In this document: piece after piece, positions 37,009-46,283 of the stretch
Position numbering within the stretch: position 1 is the first letter of the stretch
Layout of the letters: every line of letters starts with the position of its first letter
Source: Pantoea sp. Cy-639
Lineage (GTDB): Bacteria > Pseudomonadota > Gammaproteobacteria > Pseudomonadales > Pseudomonadaceae
Assembly (NCBI RefSeq): GCF_011752525.1
Contig: NZ_VWXI01000009.1
Coordinates: forward strand, 62,001 to 126,000
DNA: 64,000 bases
Direction: 5' to 3'
Made by a program: the position numbers and the translations under genes
The notes under the pieces: generated by a model
The model's input: the letters and a program-made list of their open reading frames with translations, nothing else
What the model was told of the DNA's origin: nothing
Database searches by the model: none

Positions 37009-37701
37009 ATGCCCGATACCGCTCCCTGCCCGGCCCGCGTCCTGCCCGACAGTTTCTTCGACCGCGACGCCCAGACCCTCGCCCGCGCCTTGCTCGGCAA
37101 GGTGATCCGTCACCGCCAGGGCGACCTGTGGCTGGCGGCGCGCATCATCGAGACCGAGGCCTACTACCTCACCGACAAAGGCAGCCATGCCTCCCTGGGC
37201 TATACCGAAAAACGCAAGGCCCTGTTCCTCGACGGCGGCCACATCTACATGTACTACGCCCGTGGCGGCGACTCGCTGAACTTCAGTGCCCAGGGGGCCG
37301 GCAACGCGGTCCTGATCAAGTCGGCCTACCCCTGGACCGATGCCATCTCCGGCGCTGATGCCCTGGCCCGGATGCAACTGAACAACCCCGACGCCAGCGG
37401 CAACCCGCGCCCGCCCGAGCGCCTGTGCAATGGCCAGACCCTGCTGTGCCGTGCCCTGGGCCTGAAAGTGCCGCACTGGGATGCCCAGCGCTTCGACCCG
37501 GATCGCCTCTATGTCGAGGACTGCGGCGTCGAGGTGCCCCACGTGCTGCAGACCACTCGCCTGGGCATCCCCCACGGGCGTGACGAGCACCTGCCCTACC
37601 GCTTCGTCGACGCCGCCTTCGCCCGCTTCTGTACCCGCAATCCACAGCGCCGAGGCCAGGCCCCGGGACGCGACTACTTCATCCTCGAACAAGGAAACTG
37701 A
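37009..37701 (+). CDS. mpg: DNA-3-methyladenine glycosylase (AAG/Mpg family)
   Basis: A 230-residue alkyl-adenine DNA glycosylase that removes alkylated purines and hypoxanthine. It matches the AAG fold: [12 protein letters not shown], the catalytic Glu in [36 protein letters not shown], and [12 protein letters not shown]. The N-terminus [17 protein letters not shown] starts at 37009; an ATG at 36986 is out of frame. The DedA-PAP2 gene starts three bases after its stop, so the two are co-transcribed. Confidence 0.94.
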   Translation: MPDTAPCPARVLPDSFFDRDAQTLARALLGKVIRHRQGDLWLAARIIETEAYYLTDKGSHASLGYTEKRKALFLDGGHIYMYYARGGDSLNFSAQGAGNAVLIKSAYPWTDAISGADALARMQLNNPDASGNPRPPERLCNGQTLLCRALGLKVPHWDAQRFDPDRLYVEDCGVEVPHVLQTTRLGIPHGRDEHLPYRFVDAAFARFCTRNPQRRGQAPGRDYFILEQGN

Positions 37702-37704
37702 CCC

Positions 37705-39021
37705 ATGGGCCAATGGCTGGACAGCCTGACCGCCTGGCTAGGCGCCAACCCGCAGTGGCTTGGCCTGGCCATCCTCGTGATCGCCTGCATCGAGTGCCTG
37801 GCGATCGCCGGCATCATCGTGCCCGGCACCGTGTTGCTGTTCGCTGTCGCCGTGCTGGCCGGCAACGGCGCGCTCGGCCTCGGCGAAACCCTGCTGCTGG
37901 GCTTTCTCGGTGGCTTGCTGGGCGATGCCCTGTCCTACGCCGTGGGCAGGCATTTCCACCAGAACATCCGGCGCCTGCCATTACTGCGCAGCCATCCTCA
38001 GTGGATAGGCAGCGCCGAGACGTACTTCCAGCGCTACGGCATCGCCAGCCTGCTGGTCGGCCGCTTCATCGGCCCGCTGCGTCCCATGCTGCCAATGGTC
38101 GCCGGTATGCTCGACATGCCCCTGCCGCGCTTCATCGCCGTGAGCCTGCTGGCCGGCGCTGGCTGGTCGGTGGCCTACCTGCTGCCTGGCTGGGCCACCG
38201 GCGCGGCCATGCGCCTGCCGCTGCCGGAAGGATTCTGGCTGCAAGCGGGCATCGTCGTCGGCACGCTGGCGGTGCTGATTGGCCTGAGCGTGAGCTACAG
38301 CCTCCGCGACCAGCGCAACGGCACCCGCCTGATCGCCGCGCTCAGCGGCGTGGCAGTGGCGGCGCTGTTCCTTGGCTGGCCCTACCTGCCAGCGTTCGAC
38401 CAGGGCGTGATGACCCTGGTGCAGGAGCACCGCAGCCAAGCCATCGATGGCGCGGTGGTGATGATTACCAAGATGGGTGATTTCCATACCCAGTTCTTGC
38501 TCGGCGGCCTGTTCACCGGCCTGCTGCTGCTGACCCGACAATGGCGCCATGCGGTGTTCGCTGGCACCACGATGGTCGGCACCGCGCTGGCCAATGGCAC
38601 GCTGAAATGGTTCTTCGCCCGCGCCCGCCCGGACGTGCTGGCCGATCCGCTGACCAGCTACAGCATGCCCAGTGGCCATAGCTCGGCATCGTTCGCGTTC
38701 TTCCTGGTGCTGGCGGTCCTGGCCGGACGCGGCCAGCCGCCACGCATGCGCCTGACCTGGGCGGTGCTGTGCTGCCTGCCGGCGCTGGCAATCGCCCTGT
38801 CACGGGTCTACCTGGGAGCCCACTGGCCCACCGACATTCTTGCCGGCGCCCTGCTGGCCGCCTGCGTCTGCGCGGTGAGCCTGAGCCTGGTACAGCAGCG
38901 CCAGATGCTTGCGCCGCTGGTGCCACGCGCCTGGTGGCTGACGCTCCCGGCCTGCTTCGCCCTGCTGGCGTTCTTTGCCCTGCACGCGCTGCCCAAGGCG
39001 ATCCTGCGTTACCAGTATTGA
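37705..39021 (+). CDS. DedA/VTT domain fused to PAP2 lipid phosphatase
   Basis: A 438-residue polytopic membrane protein with two units. Residues ~1-200 are a DedA/VTT domain ([53 protein letters not shown]). Residues ~230-430 are a PAP2 phosphatase with all three motifs: [18 protein letters not shown] and [12 protein letters not shown]. DedA domains move lipids such as undecaprenyl phosphate across the membrane; PAP2 domains dephosphorylate undecaprenyl or phosphatidylglycerol pyrophosphates. One chain may therefore dephosphorylate a carrier and flip it, a role that is inference. Confidence 0.92.
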   Translation: MGQWLDSLTAWLGANPQWLGLAILVIACIECLAIAGIIVPGTVLLFAVAVLAGNGALGLGETLLLGFLGGLLGDALSYAVGRHFHQNIRRLPLLRSHPQWIGSAETYFQRYGIASLLVGRFIGPLRPMLPMVAGMLDMPLPRFIAVSLLAGAGWSVAYLLPGWATGAAMRLPLPEGFWLQAGIVVGTLAVLIGLSVSYSLRDQRNGTRLIAALSGVAVAALFLGWPYLPAFDQGVMTLVQEHRSQAIDGAVVMITKMGDFHTQFLLGGLFTGLLLLTRQWRHAVFAGTTMVGTALANGTLKWFFARARPDVLADPLTSYSMPSGHSSASFAFFLVLAVLAGRGQPPRMRLTWAVLCCLPALAIALSRVYLGAHWPTDILAGALLAACVCAVSLSLVQQRQMLAPLVPRAWWLTLPACFALLAFFALHALPKAILRYQY

Positions 39022-39025
39022 ACCG

Positions 39026-39616
39026 TCAGGCGAACAGTTCGCCCTGAATTCGCTCCAACAGCGCCTGGATCGCCTCCAGACGCTGTTGTGGCGAATCGAT
39101 CGCCAGCAGGTCCAGCTTGTCCTCCTCCATGAACGGCAGCAGATAGGCCAACTGGTTGGCCAACGATTGCCGTCCGTCCACGTCGCGCGGCATGTCCAGC
39201 GCCTCGACCATCGGGTGCTCGCCCAGCGCCAGCAGCAACGCCAGCAGGTCGTCGTCATGCTCCACCAGCGGGCTGTCGGCCAGCTCCGGCAACCAGCGCA
39301 CCTCGCCGACCAGCAACTGGTCCTTGCGCACGTCGGTCTGCTCGACGCGAAAACGCCGCACACCCTCCACGCGGATCCCCAGCAGGCCGTTGTCCTGCTG
39401 CACGAAGTCACGAATCAGCGCCTCGCAGCCCAGCGAAGCCACCACCGGCGGCGCCTTGCCCACCTGCTCGCCTTCGAGGATGCAGACCACGCCAAAGCCT
39501 TCGCCCTGTTTCATGCAGCGTCCGATCATGTCCAGGTAACGGGCCTCGAAGATCTGCAGATCCAGCAGACACCCCGGAAACAGCACGGTATTGAGGGGGA
39601 ACAGCGGTAGTGTCAT
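39026..39616 (-). CDS. LON N-terminal substrate-binding domain protein
   Basis: A 196-residue protein consisting only of the LON N-terminal domain (MTLPLFPLNTVLFPGCLLDLQIFEARYLDMI; GFGVVCILEGEQVG; GIRVEGVRRFRV). No AAA+ or protease domain is present, so it cannot degrade proteins itself. Stand-alone LON-N proteins are common in proteobacteria and have no agreed function. It converges on the DedA-PAP2 gene and lies nine bases after lrgB. Confidence 0.9.
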   Translation of the reverse strand: MTLPLFPLNTVLFPGCLLDLQIFEARYLDMIGRCMKQGEGFGVVCILEGEQVGKAPPVVASLGCEALIRDFVQQDNGLLGIRVEGVRRFRVEQTDVRKDQLLVGEVRWLPELADSPLVEHDDDLLALLLALGEHPMVEALDMPRDVDGRQSLANQLAYLLPFMEEDKLDLLAIDSPQQRLEAIQALLERIQGELFA

Positions 39617-39625
39617 GTCGACTCC

Positions 39626-40342
39626 TCAAGCCACCAGGCTGACCGCCAACGGCAGGAACACTGCCGTGGCCACTCCCATCAGGCTCATCGCCAGCGCGGC
39701 GAAGGCGCCGCATTCATCGCTTTCCTGCAGGGCCACCGAAGTGCCCACCGCGTGGGCAGTCACCCCCAACGCCATGCCCCGCGCCTCGGGACTGAGCACG
39801 CCAAAGCGGGTCAGCAGCGCCGGACCGAAGATCGCCCCGATCACCCCGGTGATCAGCACGAACACTGCCGCCAGCGCCGCAACGCCACCGATCTGCTCGG
39901 CCACCAGCATGGCGATCGGCGAGGTCACCGACTTTGGCGCCATGGTCATCAGGATCATGTGTTCGGCGCCAAACCAGGCGCCCAGCGCCAGGCATGCCAC
40001 GGTGGCGAACAGGCCTCCGACTACCAGCGTAGTAAATGTCGGCCAGAACAACTGACGGATGCGCCGCAGGTTGAGGTACAGCGGCACCGCCAGCGCCACG
40101 GTGGCAGGGCCGAGGAGAATGTTCATGATCTCGGTGCTCTTGCGGTACTCGGTGTAGTCGATGCCGCAAGCCAGCAGGATGCCGATCACCACCAGCATCG
40201 ATACCAGCACCGGTTGCAGGAAGATCCAGCGGGTTTTCTCGAAGGCCGCCAGCACCAACTGGTAGGCCGCCAGGGTGATACCGATGCCGAACAACGGGTG
40301 GTGGATGACCGCTTCGAGCGCGCCGTGCCAGTCGAGGATCAT
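39626..40342 (-). CDS. LrgB/CidB family membrane protein
   Basis: A 238-residue polytopic membrane protein of the LrgB/CidB (YohK) family. The signature sequence LLGPATVALAVPLYLNL and the C-terminal segment SPEARGMALGVTAHAVGTSVALQ are present. It pairs with the LrgA-like gene that overlaps its start by four bases. Such pairs are holin/antiholin-like; in plants and bacteria some act in glycolate or pyruvate transport. Confidence 0.9.
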   Translation of the reverse strand: MILDWHGALEAVIHHPLFGIGITLAAYQLVLAAFEKTRWIFLQPVLVSMLVVIGILLACGIDYTEYRKSTEIMNILLGPATVALAVPLYLNLRRIRQLFWPTFTTLVVGGLFATVACLALGAWFGAEHMILMTMAPKSVTSPIAMLVAEQIGGVAALAAVFVLITGVIGAIFGPALLTRFGVLSPEARGMALGVTAHAVGTSVALQESDECGAFAALAMSLMGVATAVFLPLAVSLVA

Positions 40343-40701
40343 GGCTGCTCCTCGCGCTTGCCCTGGCGGTGGATGAGCTTCTGCATCAGCACCCCGACGA
40401 ATACCAGGGTCACCAGGCAGGAAATCAGCAAGGCCCCGACGATGGCCCAGAAATCGGCGGCGATGTCCCGGGCATAGACCATCACCCCCACCGCCGGCGG
40501 CACCAGCAGCAACGGCAGGTAGCGCAACAGGCTGCCCGCGGCGTCGTTGAGCGGCTTGCCGACCTCGCCGCGAATCATCAGGAAGACCAGTAGCAACAGC
40601 AGGCCGATGATCGGCCCGGGCAGGATGTGCAGGAACAGGTGATTGATCGCCGTCCCCAGCAACTGGAACAACACCAGCCAGGTCAAACCACGCAACAGCA
40701 T
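40339..40701 (-). CDS. LrgA/CidA family holin-like protein
   Basis: A 120-residue protein with about four transmembrane helices of the CidA/LrgA family (LHILPGPIIGLLLLLVFLM; LRYLPLLLVPPAVGVMVYA). It is the partner of the LrgB-like protein, with an ATGA overlap. It faces the divergent MaoC-hydratase gene; the palindrome GGCGATATTCGCC (40759-40771) lies between the two and could be an operator. Confidence 0.9.
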   Translation of the reverse strand: MLLRGLTWLVLFQLLGTAINHLFLHILPGPIIGLLLLLVFLMIRGEVGKPLNDAAGSLLRYLPLLLVPPAVGVMVYARDIAADFWAIVGALLISCLVTLVFVGVLMQKLIHRQGKREEQP

Positions 40702-40851
40702 ACGGACCTCCCTCAGAGCATGGCGGCCATTATAAGCACGCCAACTCAGTGCCTATAAGGCGATATTCGCCGAAAAGCGGGCAACTTGACTGAAACGGTT
40801 CGCCGTGCTGATCTTGCACCTTCGTACCAAAAGACAACCTGGAGAGTCGCG

Positions 40852-41307
40852 ATGCCCTATGTACCTGTTACAGAGCTTTCGCAGTACGTTGGAAAGGAAC
40901 TGGGACGTTCCGCCTGGCTGAAGATCGACCAGCAACGCATCAACCTGTTCGCCGAGGCCACCGGCGATTTCCAGTTCATCCATGTCGACCCGCTGAAAGC
41001 AGCCAAGACCCCGTTCGGCAGCACCATCGCCCATGGTTTCCTCACCCTGTCGCTGATCCCCAAGTTGATGGAAGACATCCTGGTCCTGCCCGAAGGCCTG
41101 AAGATGGTGGTCAACTATGGGCTGGACAGTGTGCGCTTCATCCAGCCGGTGAAGGTCGACAGCAACGTGCGCCTGAAGGTCGAGCTGGTCGATGTCACCG
41201 AGAAGAAGCCAGGACAATGGCTGCTCAAGGCCACCGCCACCCTCGAGATCGAGGGCGAGGAAAAACCGGCTTATATCGCCGAGCCACTGTCGCTGTGCTT
41301 CGTCTGA
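40852..41307 (+). CDS. phaJ4: MaoC-type (R)-specific enoyl-CoA hydratase (PhaJ4-like)
   Basis: A 151-residue hot-dog fold hydratase. The catalytic segment ATGDFQFIHVDP carries the Asp/His pair, followed by PFGSTIAHGFLTLSLIPKL. It closely resembles PhaJ4 of pseudomonads, which turns trans-2-enoyl-CoA from beta-oxidation into (R)-3-hydroxyacyl-CoA for polyhydroxyalkanoate synthesis. The start at 40852 (MPYVPVTELSQYVG) has GGAGAG upstream; the longer in-frame reading is unsupported. A REP pair follows it. Confidence 0.88.
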   Translation: MPYVPVTELSQYVGKELGRSAWLKIDQQRINLFAEATGDFQFIHVDPLKAAKTPFGSTIAHGFLTLSLIPKLMEDILVLPEGLKMVVNYGLDSVRFIQPVKVDSNVRLKVELVDVTEKKPGQWLLKATATLEIEGEEKPAYIAEPLSLCFV

Positions 41308-41324
41308 GACGCAGCGACCACTCG

Positions 41325-41391
41325 CTCCTGTAGGAGCCCGCTTGCTGGCGAAACGCTGGCCGGTATTCGCCGGCAAGACCGGCTCCTGCAG
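41325..41391. repeat. REP pair (family C)
   Basis: TCCTGTAGGAGCCCGCTTGC (from about 41326) with TGGCGAA, and the opposed TTCGCCGGCAAGACCGGCTC (41366-41385) with CTGCA, form an imperfect hairpin 18 bases past the MaoC gene. It differs in sequence from the other two REP groups in the window. Confidence 0.75.
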
Positions 41392-41465
41392 CTCTCTCGC
41401 GGCCAGATTCACGCCTCCACGCATTCTGCGGCATACTCGGCGCATCGTTTTCCCCGGAAGCCGCC

Positions 41466-43199
41466 ATGCGCCCCCTGCTGCCCCTGACCTTGATCCTGCT
41501 GCTCGCCGCCTGTGGCGAAGGCGAACCGTTGTCGCCTCCGGATGCCCGCCTGCCCGATGGCGGGCGCTACCGCGGCCAGGTGGTCGACGGCCTGTTGCAG
41601 GGCGAGGGACGTATCGACTACCCCAACGGCAGTTGGTACGCCGGGACCTTCAAGGACGGCCAGTGGCATGGCCAGGGCGAATGGCATGGCAGCAACGGCG
41701 AGGTCTACCGCGGCCAGTTCAGCGAGGGCCTGTTCCAGGGCCTGGGCGATCTGACCACACCCGGCAGCCACTATGCGGGCACCTTCAAGCATGGCCGTCG
41801 CGATGGCGAGGGTACGCTCAAGCAACACGACCAGACCTACCGCGGCCAGTTCAAGGACGATCAGTACGATGGCGCCGGCCAGCTCGAGCTGGCCGACGGC
41901 AGCCGCTACCAGGGCCTGTTCGCCAAGGGCAAGCCCAACGGCGCCGGGGTACGCAGCGACGCCAGTGGCAACCAGTACAGCGGGCACTTCATCGATGGCC
42001 AGTTGCAAGGCGCCGGCACCTACGACAGCAGCGATGGCGAGCAATACATCGGCGAGTTCAAGGACAACCGCCTTGAAGGGCGCGGTCGCTACGAGAACAC
42101 CGACGGCGACGTGTGGATCGGTGACTTCAAGGACGGCTCGCTGGTCGGCGAAGGCGAGTTGCTGGGCAGCGACGGCAGCCACTACAAAGGCGGTTTTCGC
42201 GACTGGCACTTTGTCGGCAAGGGCAACCTGCAATTGGCCGACGGCAGCCAATACACCGGCGGCTTCGCCGACGACGCCTACCAGGGCCAGGGCCGCCTGA
42301 CCCACCCCGACGGCCGGATCGAGAGCGGGACCTGGGCCAACGGCGTGCGGGTGCGTGACGAACAGGGCAAGCTGTTGCCCGATCCTCTCGACCTCGCCCT
42401 GCTCAACCAGGGCAAGTTGCTGGACGATGCCCTGGCCCAGGTGCCGCGCTCGGTGCCACCGGTCCAGCTGTACAGCCTGGTGCTGGCCGGTGACGGACAG
42501 CAAAGCGTGTTCCTGCGCGAGGCCGACTATGTCAGTCACATGCTCAAGGTGCGCTTCGGTGCCCACGGCCAGGTAACCCTGGTCAACCATCGCGACCATC
42601 TTGCCGATCGCCCCATGGCCACTCGCGAGAACCTCACCCGCGCCGCCCGAACCCTGGCCGAACGCAGCGGCCCCGAAGACCTGGTGTTCATCTACCTGAC
42701 CAGCCACGGCAGCCACGATCACCAACTGGTACTCGACCAGCCACGCCTGCAACTGGCCGACCTGTCCGCCGATGAACTGGCCAGTGCCCTCGCCCCACTC
42801 AAGGGTCGCGACAAGGTCATTGTCATCTCGGCCTGCTATTCCGGAGGCTACATCGCCCCGCTCAAGGACGACCGGACCCTGATCATGACCGCCGCACGCC
42901 CCGACCGAGTGTCGTTCGGCTGTTCGGAGGAGGCTGATTTCACGTATTTCGGCGACGCCCTGTTCGCCCAGGCGCTGAACCAGACCGACGACCTGAAACA
43001 AGCGTTTGAACTGGCGCGACAAAGTGTTGCCGAAAGAGAACGCAGGGAAGGCTTCGAGGCCTCCGAACCACAGCTCTGGGCGCCGCCGAGCGTGATCGCG
43101 CACTGGCAGCGCCTGCGCCGGCAACAAGCCGAGCAAGCCTTGCGCAATGAAGCCCAGCCAGCCTCAGGAGAGCAGGCGAAAAACCCCGCCAGCCACTAA
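41466..43199 (+). CDS. MORN-repeat lipoprotein with C-terminal C13-family cysteine peptidase domain
   Basis: A 577-residue predicted lipoprotein (lipobox LLAAC, Cys16). Residues ~31-290 are eleven to twelve MORN repeats of about 23 residues (pattern YxGxFxxGxxxGxG). Residues ~330-540 form a caspase/legumain-like fold of peptidase family C13, with His414 in IYLTSHGSHDH and Cys457 in VIVISACYSGGY. It would sit in the periplasm on a membrane, with MORN repeats as a lipid- or protein-binding scaffold. C13 enzymes include legumain and GPI transamidase. The bacterial substrate is unknown. A similar gene stands at this place in P. aeruginosa from memory. Confidence 0.9.
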   Translation: MRPLLPLTLILLLAACGEGEPLSPPDARLPDGGRYRGQVVDGLLQGEGRIDYPNGSWYAGTFKDGQWHGQGEWHGSNGEVYRGQFSEGLFQGLGDLTTPGSHYAGTFKHGRRDGEGTLKQHDQTYRGQFKDDQYDGAGQLELADGSRYQGLFAKGKPNGAGVRSDASGNQYSGHFIDGQLQGAGTYDSSDGEQYIGEFKDNRLEGRGRYENTDGDVWIGDFKDGSLVGEGELLGSDGSHYKGGFRDWHFVGKGNLQLADGSQYTGGFADDAYQGQGRLTHPDGRIESGTWANGVRVRDEQGKLLPDPLDLALLNQGKLLDDALAQVPRSVPPVQLYSLVLAGDGQQSVFLREADYVSHMLKVRFGAHGQVTLVNHRDHLADRPMATRENLTRAARTLAERSGPEDLVFIYLTSHGSHDHQLVLDQPRLQLADLSADELASALAPLKGRDKVIVISACYSGGYIAPLKDDRTLIMTAARPDRVSFGCSEEADFTYFGDALFAQALNQTDDLKQAFELARQSVAERERREGFEASEPQLWAPPSVIAHWQRLRRQQAEQALRNEAQPASGEQAKNPASH

Positions 43200-43226
43200 G
43201 CTGAACAGTACCAAGGGAGAGACATC

Positions 43227-43871
43227 ATGTACTTGACGCCTCAACACGTCCTACTTGCCGGTGCCACCGGTCTGACAGGTGAACACCTGCTCGACCGCCT
43301 GCTCAACGAGCCGACCATCAGCCGTGTGCTGGCACCCACCCGCCGGCCGCTGGCCGAGCATCCGCACCTGGAAAACCCGGTGGGCGACCCGGCGGTCTTT
43401 CTCCCGCAACTCGCCGGTCGTGTCGACATCGCCTTCTGCTGCCTGGGTACCACGCTCAAGCAGGCAGGTTCGGAGACCGCCTTCCGCGCGGTGGACCTGG
43501 ACATGGTGGTGGCCTTCAGCAAACGCGCCCGCGAGATGGGGGCCCGCCACCTGCTGGTGGTCAGTGCCCTGGGCGCCGACCCCAAGTCGTCGGTCTTCTA
43601 CAACCGGGTCAAGGGCGAGATGGAAGAGGCACTCAAGCAGCAGGACTGGCCGCAACTGACCATCGTCCGGCCTTCGCTGCTGCTCGGAGAGCGCCTGGAG
43701 CCCCGCATGGGCGAGATGCTCGCAGCGCCGTTCTCGCGCCTGATCCCCGGCAAGTACCGCGGTATCGAGGCCTGCACCCTGGCCCGGGCTCTGTGGCGCC
43801 TGGCGCTGGAGGAAGAAGACGGGATTCGCGTGATCGAGTCGGACGAGTTGCGCAAACTCGGCAAGCAGTAG
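43227..43871 (+). CDS. NAD(P)-binding atypical short-chain dehydrogenase
   Basis: A 214-residue Rossmann-fold protein with the nucleotide-binding loop [17 protein letters not shown] and the segment [22 protein letters not shown], characteristic of the HTATIP2/TIP30-like group. The core [26 protein letters not shown] holds the Tyr/Lys pair. Substrate unknown. It starts 27 bases after the MORN-C13 gene in the same direction, which suggests co-transcription but not a shared function. Confidence 0.87.
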   Translation: MYLTPQHVLLAGATGLTGEHLLDRLLNEPTISRVLAPTRRPLAEHPHLENPVGDPAVFLPQLAGRVDIAFCCLGTTLKQAGSETAFRAVDLDMVVAFSKRAREMGARHLLVVSALGADPKSSVFYNRVKGEMEEALKQQDWPQLTIVRPSLLLGERLEPRMGEMLAAPFSRLIPGKYRGIEACTLARALWRLALEEEDGIRVIESDELRKLGKQ

Positions 43872-43885
43872 GCCATCTGACCTGT

Positions 43886-43954
43886 CGCGGGGCAAGCTCG
43901 CGCCCACCAAGCGCCCGGCACAACGTGGCGCGTGGGTGCGGGCTTGCCCCGCGT
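43886..43954. repeat. REP pair (family B)
   Basis: TCGCGGGGCAAGCTCGCGCC (43886 on) and the opposed copy GTGGGTGCGGGCTTGCCCCG (about 43933-43952) form a long hairpin between convergent genes. Confidence 0.8.
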
Positions 43955-43957
43955 GCC

Positions 43958-44245
43958 TTACAACCCGCCCGTGGCGTTGAAGCCCACCCCCGCGGCCGTC
44001 AGCAATGACAACGGCAGCAGCAAGGTATCGAGCAAGGCGCTGCCCGGCAGGTCCAGCCGCGGATAGGCTGGCGCCCTGGCGCCAAACCGATCCTCGGGGC
44101 AGCACCCGCCATTGATCGCATACAGGTCAAGGCGGGCTCCGGCATAAACCACCGGCACGCCCGGCCGGTTGGCATCCAGCGTGCGCACCGTGGCACACCC
44201 ACCCAGCTGGACCAGCATCAGCAACCCGAGCAGCGTCGCCCTCAA
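43958..44245 (-). CDS. YceK/YidQ family lipoprotein
   Basis: A 95-residue lipoprotein (lipobox VQLGGCAT). It matches the YceK/YidQ family: [35 protein letters not shown]. Function unknown. It overlaps the ubiX stop by four bases and so is translated with ubiX. Confidence 0.85.
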   Translation of the reverse strand: MRATLLGLLMLVQLGGCATVRTLDANRPGVPVVYAGARLDLYAINGGCCPEDRFGARAPAYPRLDLPGSALLDTLLLPLSLLTAAGVGFNATGGL

Positions 44246-44871
44246 TCATCGACCCCGTAATGGTGCTCGCCCCAACGCGGCAGCATGTCCTGGGGAATGT
44301 TCAGCAGGTTGAGGATCCGCGCCACGACGAAGTCGACCAGATCGTCGATGGTCTGTGGCTGATGGTAGAAGCCCGGTGCCGCCGGCAGGATCACCGCTCC
44401 CATCTGCGACAGCTTGAGCATGTTCTCCAGGTGGATCGTCGACAAGGGCGCCTCGCGCGGCACCAGAATCAGCTGCCGGCGCTCCTTGAGGGTGACATCG
44501 GCGGCGCGCTCGATCAGGTTGTTGCAGGCCCCGGTGGCGATCGCCGACAGGGTGCCGGTGGAACAGGGCACCACCACCATCGCCGCCGGAGCGCCGGAGC
44601 CCGAGGCCACCGGCGACATCCAGTCCTCCTTGCCATACACGCGGATCTGCCCGTCGGCAGCGCCGGTGTACTCGGTGAGGAACGCCTGCATCGCCTGCGG
44701 CTTGGCCGGCAGCAGCACGTCGGTCTCGGTGGCCATCACCAGTTGCGCGGCCTTGGATACGAGAAAGTGCACCTCGCGGTCCTCGCGCACCAGGCAGTCG
44801 AGCAGGCGCAGGCCATATTGGGCGCCGGAAGCGCCGGTCATGGCCAGGGTGATGCGCTCCGGACCGCTCAC
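44242..44871 (-). CDS. ubiX: Flavin prenyltransferase UbiX
   Basis: A 209-residue prenyltransferase that makes prenylated FMN, the cofactor of UbiD-type decarboxylases in ubiquinone synthesis. It has the N-terminal segment [22 protein letters not shown], the Ser-rich [33 protein letters not shown] and [18 protein letters not shown] chose the GTG at 44871, which overlaps the mpl stop as GTGA and gives the usual length; a longer in-frame reading is in the wrong frame of mpl. Confidence 0.95.
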   Translation of the reverse strand: MSGPERITLAMTGASGAQYGLRLLDCLVREDREVHFLVSKAAQLVMATETDVLLPAKPQAMQAFLTEYTGAADGQIRVYGKEDWMSPVASGSGAPAAMVVVPCSTGTLSAIATGACNNLIERAADVTLKERRQLILVPREAPLSTIHLENMLKLSQMGAVILPAAPGFYHQPQTIDDLVDFVVARILNLLNIPQDMLPRWGEHHYGVDD

Positions 44872-46217
44872 TTCAGCGCCTCGGCCAGCTTGCCGTGCAG
44901 GCCGCCGAAGCCGCCGTTGCTCATGATCACCACGTGGGTGCCTGGCCGGGCCTGGCCCTTGATGCGTTCGATGATCGCCTCGAGGCTGTCGGCCACCACG
45001 CTCGGCACCTTGCACTGGGCGGCGGTGCCGGCCAGGTCCCAGCCCAGGTTAGGCGGTGCGTACCAGATCACCTGGTCGGCGTCGTCGACGCTTTGCGGCA
45101 GGCCATCGCGGTGGGCGCCCAGCTTCATGGAGTTTGAGCGTGGCTCGATCACCGCGATCACCGGGGCTTCGCCGACGCGCTTGCGCAGGCCGTCGAGGGT
45201 GGTGGCGATGGCGGTCGGATGGTGGGCAAAGTCGTCGTAGATGGTCACGCCCTGCACCTCGGCGACTTTCTCCATGCGCCGCTTCACGCTCTTGAACGCA
45301 CTCAGGCCCTCGATGCCCATGGCCGGCGCCACGCCGACATGACGTGCGGCCGCCAGGGTGGCCAGGGCGTTGGCAACGTTGTGCTGGCCGGTCAGGGCCC
45401 AGTCGACCACGCCTTGGGCCTGGCCTTCGAACAGCACTTCGAAACGCGAACCGTCGGCGCTGAGCAGGCGCGCCTGCCACTGGCCACCTTCGCCGGTGGT
45501 CTGCACCGGGGTCCAGCAGCCCATCTCGATCACCCGCGCCAACGCCTGCTCGGCGGTCGGGTGGATGACCAGGCCTTCGCTGGGGATAGTGCGCACCAGA
45601 TGGTGGAACTGCCGCTCGATGGCCGCCAGGTCCGGGAAGATGTCCGCGTGATCGAATTCGAGATTGTTGAGGATCGCGGTGCGTGGATGGTAGTGCACGA
45701 ACTTCGAGCGCTTGTCGAAGAAGGCGCTGTCGTATTCATCGGCCTCGACCACGAAGAACGGTGTGCCGCCCAGGCGCGCCGACACCGAGAAGTTCTGCGG
45801 CACGCCGCCGATCAAGAAGCCCGGGCTCATGCCAGCGTGCTCCAGGACCCAGGCCAGCATGCTGCTGGTGGTGGTCTTGCCGTGCGTACCGGCCACCGCC
45901 AGCACCCAGCGGCCCTGCAGCACGTGGTCGGCCAGCCACTGCGGGCCGGACACGTAGGGCAGGCCCTTGTTCAGCACGTACTCCACCGCCGGGTTGCCCC
46001 GCGACATGGCGTTGCCGATCACCACCAGGTCTGGCGCGGGTTCCAGCTGGGCCGGGTCATAGCCCTGGGTCAGCTCGATGCCCTGGGCCTGGAGCTGAGT
46101 GCTCATGGGTGGGTAGACGTTGGCGTCGGAGCCCGTGACGCGGTGGCCGAGTTCCTTCGCCAGCACGGCCAGGGAACCCATGAAAGTGCCGCAAATACCA
46201 AGAATGTGAATGTGCAT
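44868..46217 (-). CDS. mpl: UDP-N-acetylmuramate:L-alanyl-gamma-D-glutamyl-meso-diaminopimelate ligase Mpl
   Basis: A 449-residue Mur-ligase-family enzyme for murein recycling: it reattaches the recovered tripeptide to UDP-MurNAc. The start at 46217 ([17 protein letters not shown]) gives the invariant N-terminus. ATP-binding marks are [16 protein letters not shown] and the [16 protein letters not shown] segment; the C-terminal domain includes [15 protein letters not shown] overlap links it to ubiX. It complements ldcA at 24.2 kb in the same recycling pathway. Confidence 0.96.
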   Translation of the reverse strand: MHIHILGICGTFMGSLAVLAKELGHRVTGSDANVYPPMSTQLQAQGIELTQGYDPAQLEPAPDLVVIGNAMSRGNPAVEYVLNKGLPYVSGPQWLADHVLQGRWVLAVAGTHGKTTTSSMLAWVLEHAGMSPGFLIGGVPQNFSVSARLGGTPFFVVEADEYDSAFFDKRSKFVHYHPRTAILNNLEFDHADIFPDLAAIERQFHHLVRTIPSEGLVIHPTAEQALARVIEMGCWTPVQTTGEGGQWQARLLSADGSRFEVLFEGQAQGVVDWALTGQHNVANALATLAAARHVGVAPAMGIEGLSAFKSVKRRMEKVAEVQGVTIYDDFAHHPTAIATTLDGLRKRVGEAPVIAVIEPRSNSMKLGAHRDGLPQSVDDADQVIWYAPPNLGWDLAGTAAQCKVPSVVADSLEAIIERIKGQARPGTHVVIMSNGGFGGLHGKLAEALK

Positions 46218-46283
46218 GATCGACCTCGCAAAACGTCGAGGCAGGGTAGCCCAGGGCGCGGGAAATCGCACCCGGTGTTTTGC

